DNA from: Ptychodera flava
Lineage: Eukaryota; Hemichordata; Enteropneusta; Ptychoderidae
Assembly: GCF_041260155.1 (NCBI RefSeq)
Contig: NC_091934.1
Coordinates: 45,478,842 to 45,542,841 of the forward strand
Length of the DNA: 64,000 bases
Direction of reading: 5' to 3'
Part shown: in pieces, positions 25,401-37,400 of the stretch
Layout of the letters: every line of letters begins with the position of its first letter
Position numbering within the stretch: position 1 is the first letter of the stretch
Position numbers and translations under genes: made by a program
Notes under the pieces: generated by a model
The model's database searches: none
What the model saw: only the letters and a program-made list of their open reading frames with translations
Told to the model about the DNA's origin: nothing

Positions 25401-28400
25401 TCTTGGTTCATCTGGCACCATTTTCTGCCGTGCTCTGTTTGCACAACGAGTGAGTGCATCAATGCTTGGGAGAGTTGGTGCAGGTTGATCAACACTTATT
25501 TGATTCTGCAGAATGTCTTCAACAATTTCTCCTGCAGGATCGAACAGGTTGTTGACTGCCTTATCCTTAATGCGTGATACAATAGTTGCCACCAAATCTT
25601 GACCTGGTTCAGGGGGGTGCAAATGATCATGTACACCACGTTTGTATGAATCCCCACTCTGAAAAACACTGGCAAGGCAGTAACCTGCTTGTTCCGTTTT
25701 GGACAGCTGTAAACAAAAATAAAGGTAGGCCTTTTCAGACATTCAAAAATGTAGAGAGAATTCAGATTTGTCCTCTCAATTCACTATGTCGCTTAAGTTC
25801 AAGAAACGGAATTTATTCCTCCCAAATGAGAGTTCAACAGTGCGAAATGGTGATGTCTGCCAGAGAGAACCTCATAATCTTCTTAACACCAGCTAAATTA
25901 CGGTAGAGTTGACTTTTCAGATCCTCAGATTCAGATCCTCAGATTCAGATCCTCAGATCTCAGATTTCAGATCCTATAACTTCAGATGCAGATTCGAATT
26001 TACAAGCCTTTTACAATACCCGTATTAACAGTATGATTGCAATATTAAATTTAATAATTTGAATATGACATGTACAAGGCAGTTATGAAAAAAAAACAAG
26101 TCTACGTAAACGTTTTCGCTCAACAAGTTTCAACGAACATGGGTCTACAATTACAGATTAGCTAATTTGCTTCTTCCGACCCCTGAATTCTGATTTAGCC
26201 CGGGGTAACTGGCCTCCAACATGGATTAGTTATATTCCCTCGCCATCAATATTACGAACGATGGTAAAATACGGACTGTCGATAGCCAGCATTACATGAT
26301 CATCGCGGTCTTGATCGTTCGATCGCGGGTGTGTTTATCTCCGGGGTTTATCTCTATGAGGGAACGTTCACGTGATGACATAACAAGTGGAATCATTGCG
26401 CACCCTGTCTTCGACTGATGACGTTCTGATTCTGAGATCGAAGTTTTTAAGTTCAAGATTCAATATAGAAATAAAATAATTTCTAAAGCCTTTTCAAATC
26501 TAAATTATATTTTATTTATCAGTATATTACATCAAACTTTTAAAATTGTGAAATTTTAATTCCAAATCTGCGTCTGAAGTTATAGGATCTGAGGTCTGAG
26601 ATCTGAGGATCTGAGGTCTGAGATCTGAGGATCTGAATCTGAGGATCTGAAAAGTCAACTCTACCGCTAAATTACTGAAACATAAAGCTGACAGTGCAGT
26701 ACATTATGGTTCATCCCGGTATCAGATGACCATTGTTGGCTGTAGAATTTGTTACCCGCTGTGTTTGTTTATATCTCATCTTGCCGCTCCAGATAGGAAA
26801 ACAGAGTTTGACTTAGTTAGTTCCCTTGGTATATTGCAATATGGCTAGCTAAATTGGTAGGTAATTACCAACTTGCCACACCCAAGAATAATGGCCTCAA
26901 CTGTAGCAAGTCAGGTGGTGAAGAAAAATTTGAAAGACTTTACATATTATCTTCTCATAGTTTCTAATTGAAAATATCCTACCCCAAGTTACCCAATGTA
27001 TACACAAAAGGTTTGCCATGCTGTACCACTATTTTAACCATCATCACAGGAAGATATTATTTACTTACTGCCACTGGGTGCCTTTCCTTGTGTTTCTCTT
27101 TACAGTGTAGGTGTACCCTCTTGAATCTACTAACTTCATCCTACGCCTTACGGTTGAACCTTCGATAATCTTGTACTGAATGTCGCTGCTGGTGGAACTG
27201 GTGGAACTGGAATCCGAGCCTGTTGAGGTGACAGTTGCATCTTGTAAAGAGTCCTCCTGGACCTCTTCAACCTGTTCAATACTGCAGTCTCTGCTGACAT
27301 CTTGTGACATGTGAACCTGTGAAGATATCTCAGCTCTGCTCTCTACTGATGCCATGGATACATCATTTGATGGTTCAGAGGATGGCTGATTTGACAAATG
27401 AGAAGACTCGGCAATTGGATCACCAATTGGAAACCCCTCCTGAAAATGATGAATATGGCCTTGTTTAGTTCACAAATGTAATGTCCTATTACAGTGATAT
27501 TATGCTATGATACATCATTTGATGGTTCAGAGGATGGCTGATTCTGGTTATCATTATGAAAACAATTTCTGTAACTGGACCTAAAAAGAAAAGAACAGGT
27601 TTTCTGTGTCATCCTTGCATGTATTTATCTAGACTTAGTCTCGGTTCATCATATTTTTGTCATGTTTGCTTGAAAATAAAATATATGTACATGTATATTT
27701 GTGTCAAATATGTGTCGTATGTGTCGTATAATAAAAATAAGCCTGAGACTGTTCTGGCAGGTTTAAAAGACATATTTTGTGAATTTATTCATCCAATATG
27801 ACAGTTGTTCGGTGGCCCTTTTCCAATACGTCTTCTATAAGTAAATGCATATATTTTAAGGCGTAAAATGAAAAAATTCATTATCAATTTAAGTTAATTT
27901 TGTGTCAAATTGTATGTTTTTATGTGTCCAAGACTGTTCTTGCAGGTTGTAAAGGTATATTTTGCAATACTGTTCATTTCTAAGTAGAAAACCTACAAAA
28001 TTTAACTATTGGACTAGCACTCATAGAACCATAGCCTACTTTCAAAAAACCATGTATTTTTTCACACCAAATACTAAACCTTCATTTTGCCAACGTTAAC
28101 ATGATATTATTAGTTCAGGTAAGAACACCTTCAAAGTACTATGCACATCAGACCACAGCTATAGCAAACACACATACTTGCATATTTTGTCAGTATTTTG
28201 TCAACTCTTGAGAACTTTCAGCAATAGGAGATGGAGCTATGTCCTACAGGACATGCACAATATTTCTTGTGAATTACTTGTTATAACAGCAATAATCATC
28301 TTGTTATTTCCATCCCCAGTCTCTTAGTGTCGGTCTATTGGGCAAATTAAACATTTCAACGAAACTGCAACTGTTGATAATTTTTTCAATTTTCTATGCA

Positions 28401-31400
28401 GTATATCAAATACAGCTTCTTGCTGTCTCTCAACAGTATGCTGGAACACACACTTTTCAGTTTGTTGACAAACGCCGGCATATTATCATTATAAATGGAA
28501 TTATTTTAATTTTACCAAATTAGTGTGATTGAAAATTTGAATCTTCCAGTAGTGCCGAATTTGAAAAACTTTGTAAAATTTTGTAAAACATCTACCGTGG
28601 CCAGAAATTCACAATTTGCATACTCTGTCATGATCGTCATTTTGTGTGCTCTTCAGCAGTTGCAATTAGCCTGGCCTGATCAAGTTGCAAGGATTAACTC
28701 AAGTTGGCTTTGGCTGATAAATAAAAGAGTCCACTGATGTGTTTAAAAGTGAATCAATTGACCAACTTGCCCATGAATATGGCTCTACAAACTGCTAATA
28801 ACAGGTAGTGTTGGACATCTGCGAGCAGAACTGCCCCAATACATGTTTATTTTTCTCTCTGCGTGCATCCCTAATAAACATGCGGCTACATGACAATTGG
28901 GGGGGGGGGTTGAAAATTTTGACTATATTGACGGAGGGGCTTGAAAATTGTTTCAGGTATCTTGAAAGGGTGTGAAAAAAAGACTTCAATCGCGATACCT
29001 CCACCCCCTCCCCAACCGTTATTTTTGAACGCAGCCTAAAGGCAGTAATTTGTATCAAATGCTATCTGTATTATTTCACGATACTGCTTTTCAAAAACTA
29101 TCTCGTACGTCCATGATTTAAAGTCTTTCCCCTAGCATGTCTTCATTGTTGTACTGAGTAGTCCGTACGTACCGGAATAAATGAATATGACGCCATGATG
29201 ACACAAAGTAATTTGAAAACCACAGCAAAATAGTTTTAAAAGATCTGCTGGTAAGGCCAAAAAAAAATTGTGCTGTTCCGATTACATGGTTTTCAAAAAT
29301 AGGGTAGGTAGGTAGGTAATTTTCTTTTTTTCATTTTTTATATTTCTCAATGTGCATTTTGTACGCGTTCAAACAAACTACCAGTGAACAATTTCCTCAT
29401 AAAATGCACTCAAATTGAATACCAATTTATTAAAATAAAATATTCATCAGTAGAATTGAAGTGTGTGGTTTATTAGACTGCCACAGAAATTGATATGGCT
29501 GAATTACAATTCTTTGACAGGAAAGAGAACTGTTTACCCACAGGTAAGTCTGACTTGTAAGAACTGACACAACACGATATTTACAGTCATCAATGCAGTG
29601 TTTCATCTAGGATACAATACCAGGGGGGATTGGTCCCCTCTCCTGGAATTGTTGAGGGGGATTTTAAAATTTTGGGGGTGATTTAACTGAAACATTCAAT
29701 GACATCTTATATGTAAGTTTTAATGTTGCAGTGATGTCACTTGTGATATACACACTTCAAGCCATAAATCACTTGCTTACACAATCCAAGGTGCTGGCTC
29801 CAAACACCATCCTCTGTAAGATTTTTTCAAAAGTCAACAAATTTGGGTATCACTGTTGTGAATGTATAGGGCTTCCAAGAGTGGCGGATGGCTCATTAAT
29901 ATTCATAAGCTTTAATATCCCTAAAATTGTAGCATATTCCCTAATGCTTAAATATTCTGTATGTTTGTTTGCACGTATTCTGTAAGTTTGCTTTCATAGG
30001 GCTTAATGTACATTCAAACATTAAAATTAACAGCCAGCCATTCCCACTGTACCTTCAAGGGATTTTTTTATTTTTACTGAACTGTCTGCACTACACAAAC
30101 CAAGAAAAAAATCTATTGTAGTTTAAAAGAATGTTTTGTAGCTTCTGAAAAAATAATATGCTTGTTTGTCACGATTTTACTGTGCGTATATCATCCCTCA
30201 CTACTGTAAGTTTGGATCAACATCCTTTGCAAACCAGTGAGCTGTATTTTTCTAGTGACCTAGCTGGTCTTGTAGTTTTGTGCGCAGACTCATTAGAGCT
30301 AAAATAAACAACTTAGAGGGTCAGATCCCTTGTTTTGAATTGAATGCAGAGTCGAGTATTTCTCGATGTCAGATTTGCACCAGTTGATTTTTTTCAGTCA
30401 TTTTAGAATGGGGAAAATAACAAACAGAAAGGTTGGTTGTTACCGACAGTTAATTTTAGGGTGTATTTGCTCCGAAAAATGAGTCGGTGTCTATACACTG
30501 AATTCAAAAACCGGGCCCATTGAATGACCCCACTGCACTGCACAGCTTGCTTCAATGCTTGTGCAGTCTGCACTTAACCGGTTTCTGTGACAGTAAAGTC
30601 CAATTTTTCGTGTCAATTTTGCTATCAGAATTATTTTCAAAGTGTTATGGACATTCATATGATGCACAAAACCTTCAGTTTGTCTCCTTTTCTCAATCGG
30701 ACAGAGACGATGTGACACAAACCTTATCGGGCTAGCTGGGGCAATGAACTTTTGTGAACGTAACTCAACTGGCTGATAGGCTTTCATATGTAAAATCAGC
30801 GTACGGAAATTTGCGCGTGGTATCGTTTCAACAGTATTTTATTGAAGTAGTTCAAAAAGTATCAAAATCGAACTAAAATTGGTTTCATGCGTTTCACGTT
30901 TTTTCATATCATTATTTTTACTTCCGGGTTTACAAAACTCTAAAAAGTCAAGGGTCGGGGGGATAAAATTGATTTAGGTCGGGTAATCGGAACAGCACAT
31001 ATATTTTTTTTTGGCCTTTAAAAGCATATCGATATTGGGTTCCTCTGCATTTTTCAATCCACTCAAAAAAGATACTCATTTTCGGACCAAATGATTGCGA
31101 ATCTGACTGATGGTAAACAACGGTAACAAAAACTATCTATGATCACATTACGTGTAAATCCACGCAAATTAAACCCTTTGTTTCAACGTGACTTAATCCC
31201 TTAATCACTTTTTGCTCAAAGTCTCTTCTCTTTATCCGGTGATTGAGACTGCTACTGAGTGCGCATACTAGAAATACCACATTGGTTTGCATCGAGCCGA
31301 TGCAAATGTAACTTGTTTTCACGTTGATATCCGATATTCCTTGAATGCGATGTGGACTTTTTGAAAAAACACGCCGAATTTTTAATCCGAAATTTCTCAC

Positions 31401-34400
31401 GGCATAGTCAAGGCCGGCCGCACAAATCAAAAACTATTCGTGAGAAATATGGTTGTACTGAAATCCCAATGCAATATCATAGTGACGTCTTACGAAGTAA
31501 GCTATGGATGCCTTAGAGACACTCACCTCTGGTACGGAAGGCACTGCCTCCGGGCAGAAAGCTGTCGTCTCCAATGCTGAATTTCTTCTGGTAGTCGCTC
31601 CAGTCACAACAATCGGTACGCAAGGTGTACAAACGAATTCAAACTTTCCTCCTTGTCGAACAGCCTGTTTGTAAAGTGCCGATGTGATTCCTACGGGAAA
31701 AGATTAGGTTAGATTATTGTGTGTCGATAATGCTGACAAGAAAAGGTACTTGGTGACAATGCGGAAAAATTCACTCGGAAATAGGTTTACTAACCTTTAG
31801 TGCACCTAAGATGTTGCCATCGTTTGCATACGTCACATTCTATGGCCTGCTGTCTTGGTGTGACGTCTTGATGGCATTTTCCACAAGGAAACTGTGGAGT
31901 TACCACTCTTCTGTACTGCTTATTTCTCGTATTCATTGTAGAGATACTCGTAGTGTGAAGTCGTCGACAAGTCATTCACAGTGGTACTTTCAAAGTTTTT
32001 TCAGTGAAACTTATAGGGCTACTCACGTGATACTCCCATGCATAAGGCCAGAGACCGACGAATCAGCGATCAAAGATCTTTTGGGCAAGTGTCGATCAAT
32101 TTTGTCAAGCGTCATCATGAAGAAGGACCAATCAATGTCATTCGCTTTCGCTATCATTCAATTAAAATCAAAGATGCAAGAAACCTGCAAAACATCTACT
32201 AGCATCTATTAATGGACTTGGTACGAAGCAATTCCGTGAATTTACGATACCAATTTCGTCATTTGGTAAAGTTTGTAAAATAAATGTACATAAAATAGTG
32301 TAACGTAAAGACGAGAGGTGCGCTTTATTTTATTACAACGAATCGTGTGCATAGAAGTTAGTTACTCAGAACACGATTGGAACTAATTTGGGGTAATTGG
32401 ATCTTCATATTTTTAAAATTTCACAAATATGTTAGGTGGCCAACGGCCGCATGTAACAATATTACATATTACGCACAAAACAAGTGTTCAACTTAAAATG
32501 AAAAGCAGGTGAGCTTAGTTTGCAGATAAAACAGACGTTACTTCAGAATCCGATTGTCCCAAAATTAGTTTCAATTGTGGTTTAGGTAACATCACTAACT
32601 CCCTTGATGCTTAACTTTTTTTCAGCAGGAAGAGTCGTAAGCTTACTTTATTCTGTATTACTTGCAAAAAAACTTACAAGTTCAAACGAAAACATGTAAG
32701 AAGTATTTTGGTTCCACGGTTCTGGTAAAGTTTGTTGAAGTTGAAAACTTAGAAGCGCTTTTACATTATAGATACCCCGAATCATGGACCTCCTAAAATA
32801 CATCGGGGGTAAAGGATCCATAACCTCATTAAACATCATGGGCGGTGAAGAGGAAACTTTTGGTGAATTTCATACGCTATAATACATGGTAAAAAACGGC
32901 ACACTTAAACAGCATAGCATAACAGTGTACGATGAGCAGTTGTAGGCGCGAAATCACTTGATGTCATAATCATTATGTATTTGCGAGAAAGTGTCATTGA
33001 TTATGACGATTAGCCCCCACGTAAGGTGTAATTTACAGTATGTTTGATAAGCGCATCAACACGTAACCCATTGTTGGCGATGATTGCATGATAAGTCCAT
33101 CAACACATCGCTTTATTGGTGATGGATGCACACTGGCTTACCGAACGCACGGTTAAAACAGTATTGCACTGAACTGTTTCATGAACTGAACATATGATCG
33201 TCTTGAAGAATATTTTAAGCCAGATTGTCTGTTAATGGCAACGCAAATCGTAGTAGTATGTACACAGCCAAGTAGATTATGTTTGTGCGAGAAAGTGTCA
33301 TTGATTATGACGATTAGCCCCACGTAAGGTGTAATTTACAGTATGTTTGATAAGCGCATCAACACGTAACCCATTGTTGGTGATGAACGCATGATAAGTG
33401 CATCAACACATCGCTAATCGCTGGTAATTGATGCATAATGGCTTATTGAACATACAAGGCATACACTATTTATGTATATACACTGAACTGTTTCGTTAAT
33501 AAAACATGACTTCATCTTTTGAAGAATATTGCAATCCAAGTTGTCAGGGAATGGCGACGCAAACAGTATTAAAAAGAGGTGCAAACAAAAGCAAGTTAGA
33601 TCCATTACACTGAAAGGTCGTCTTTTCTATGGTCGTGTCTCCGGGAGATTGCATTTTCTCGTTCCAGCACTGGGTTTGGTGGGATGGGGAGAGGGGTGTG
33701 CCGCAAAAGAAGCGAAACCCACGCTTGTTGTCACAGGCGGCGACGCAGATGGCTTTATTTCCCTTTATCATTCATCTTCGCTTGCCAAGATCTCTTGTCC
33801 ATGCAGCTTGATGCTCCCCGAAATCAGTCTGTGGGAGTGTGATCGAACTAACGACCCGTCCGTACGGAAGATGATGATCATTGAGATTATTGTACCCGAC
33901 CTTTATACATCAATCATGCATGATACATTGTCATTCGGTACCTTTAAACCATCACTTTTTATCGGCAGTTTTGCCATATATTTCCATTTGGATGATGCTT
34001 GCGCTGTTGTCTTTTGTTAACAGTTGTCGAAGTTAGAGACATAAATAAGTAAAACAAAGAACAGTGTTGAATATGAAAGTGAAGTTGAAGACCAAACATC
34101 GATAGTGGAGCGGAACACAATCTCTCAATTTTCAAACCATGTTACAGCCTACTAAAGTATTGATCAATTCAATGAACGGTTTCCGTTATGGGGTACTCAT
34201 GACTAAAATTACACAGTCAGTTGTAATTTTCTGGACTAATCACCTTATGCAAAACAAAATACTTCGTACGAAATGTTGTTTTGCACGAAATAAAACAATT
34301 TAAGTATTTTTGCCCAGGTGACTGAGCTGTATACTTTCGTCAAAGTTTCTTTGCATATGGCGTTGTATGTGTCTCAGATCCTCATGCAACTTATTGCAGT

Positions 34401-37400
34401 TTCTGGCCTTTATGAACTATCAATAAATATAGGATTACGGATACGTTCTCTACGTCCTCTTAAGCCACAGTTCCCCCACCGCGGGACTGTGCGTAAACCA
34501 AGCACTACCGAGCTCTCTGTGAATGACCTCTTCTAATTTATCGCCAGGTCATGTGAATGTAAACTCTCAAACAGAGGAAATAATGATTTTATACAAAACG
34601 GCCGCTCATTTTATCAGCTTCATCTACAAGTCTATTGACGATATTGATAGAATATCATTCATGGAAACTACAAATGTCAACAATGACTAATCAGCTTAAG
34701 AGAACCAGGGATTGAGGACTGTCCCTTTATTTAAGTTATTCACGTAACACAAATTCACACATACCTGTACACAATACATATTCTTTCTACGTGGAATGAA
34801 AATCTAGTAAAACATTCGTTTTCCTCCACTATTTGCATATTTACAATATATTTGTCGTTTTCCTCTTCAACTCCAAAGGCCGTCGAAACTAGCATAAACG
34901 AGTTTCAAAATCATTGATGGGAAAACATGGAAAAATCTATCTATGATACAAAGGTGACAAACTAATTACTTCGTTTATCGAGCATTGATGTAAAAAGGAA
35001 AAGGATACAGGACAGCTCGATTAGCCCTTTCACACATGCATTGTTCTTTTCGTCTACATACGCTGGACTTTCCAGTTGTAGCACGGTTGCTGCGATCAGG
35101 AAACACCTTTAACACTCACAATTTTGTGTACATCGAAATAGTAGCAAAATTCATATATAAACTTTCAACTTTGTGAAATTACTTGTGTTGAATGCCCCTG
35201 ACAGAACAAAAGGAAATCGAGGCATATCCGATCAAATTATGACTATTCTTTTGAAGCGATTCGTACATAGTCCCCTGGTTCTAAAAAAACTCTCACTTAC
35301 AAAGTATCTGGCCACGGAGTCTGATTTTTTTTCTTTATTAGGAGGTTAAAGGTGTGAACTCTAAAAAAATATTTGCCCTAAGTGCTGATGGCCTCGCCAT
35401 TTATATTATCGTAATTTCAAGTTGGGCTCTATTTGCGGGAAGTCGATAATTTGTTTCCGTAGGATTGTGTGCATATACGGTCGTGCTTCATGCCGAGGTT
35501 CTTTTTGTACATCCATGTTTACTGTGAGGAGCCAGTTATTGGTTTCTACCTCTATGCTTCAGAAAACTTAGAATAGATAGATCAGTGACATGCGTCTGTG
35601 TTACCAGTAAATACTATAGGTGTTAATGATGTCACATTATCGGTTTGTTCATGGCTACTTTTTTCTATTGATTAATTGTGGTTAATTGTGGTTTCTCTCA
35701 TAAGAATACCGGGTTTGACAAGTACAACCAATAGCTTATTCACATAGGACTGGGGTCTCATTAATAGTGTTACTCGTGAGTCCACTCGGCAGCCCGTCTT
35801 TTAATCACCGCCATCGGGTCGGTAGGTGCACTTTCGCCTCTCCCAAGAGATATACCAATTCAACTACAAAATCGATTGGGTCATTTTGATTAATCGTATG
35901 TTGGAGAAATATCACGACGAACAAAATAAAAACACGGGGACATTTAAGATAGGACCCGGAAGAGAACTCGAATCCTTTAGAAGAAACGGGACACTATAAC
36001 TGTACATCAAAGAATCGTCTCTTTAGGGTGTCAGCAACAAAAATTGTTAATTCTTGTTGCATTCCGAGGATAAGCCTTAGTTTTCATTACTGTTTTATCT
36101 CCATTATTCATTACATCTTACCATGGAGGTAGTAGAGACTCTACTACCTCCATGATCTTACATAGAAGCTTGCCACGAGAACAAATGAAATCATTATCGG
36201 CATGATGAAAGAAGAAGCGACTCTTTCAGTCTTTTACAGCTAGTTAAATGTTATTGTCCATGACAAACAGTAACGAGCGTATCAAATATGAACAGTAGAT
36301 ACAAAATAAGAGATTGAAAAAATTAGAGAAAGCGAGGGTTGATGAAAGCTCATAAGTGCATAAGATGCGAAAGTTTATAACGTCGGATATTCAGATTCCT
36401 GGAAGCCTTTTCGTGGTGTAGAAAGATAATAAGCTTGCAATCTCTACCGATTAACATCGACGATGTCTACGTATACATTTCTTTTTGTATTCTGAGTAGC
36501 CGATATTTTTCCAGTTCGAAATTATCGTCTTCTGACCTCGACAAATTGCGGGCATGTTTTTCAGCTTTGATATTACACAAAGACAGAAATATAACCTCTG
36601 AATAATCGAAACTAGTTGTGGAAGGACTGTGCTAGTTTCTGAGTTCGTTCTCCCGATCTAACTATCGTCGATTCCGGCATATTTTCCTCAAGCATGAACA
36701 TTTAATTTTTTATCTGCCATTACCCCATAAATATTATATTTTCAATAAGCCAGATGTCGACTAATTACGTTTTTATGAGCATGCATACTATAACTGCTTG
36801 GTTTCCTGATATCAGTTGATTCAGAGAAGATGCCATCCGACTTCTTCATATTACATTTATTCTGTTATATTATTGTTCATCCGACATTTCTTTGGAAAAA
36901 TATATTTTAAGTCTGTCATAGACCCATGTCACAAATTTCATGACCCGGTATAGTATGCAGAATATCATTTTAGTTGTGTCATTTGTTTGTCACCTTCGCT
37001 TGCCAAGTCGTGCTGTTCAGGCAGCCGGATGCTTCCTGAAATCAGGAAGTGGGAGACTACTGCTAATGAGCCGTGCTGGCGGACGATGTTTGTTTGTTCG
37101 TCTGTTCAGAGTCAGATGCCCCAGATAAAACACGCTGCCATGATCACATTCTACGATGTCGGATTAAGCTTATTTCTGATCTTTATCTTGTCTCGTTCGT
37201 TCTAATGTCATATAAATTAAGCATAAACATTTTCAGAGTCAGTTCATGCGCGTGAATAGTACGTAACGGAAATGCGAAGAATGACAATGAAAAGGTATAG
37301 GCTATAAAGTCATACAATTCAAAATTATATAGATACTAGAAGAGGCTTTCTGATCCTTGATACATGTTTTATTGCCCAAGTTACCTTCTCATACAAATAC

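Noticed and set aside
33529-34020. 163-codon plus-strand frame
   Set aside because: No recognisable domain and overlaps a diverged repeat; kept only as a finding about the repeat pair.
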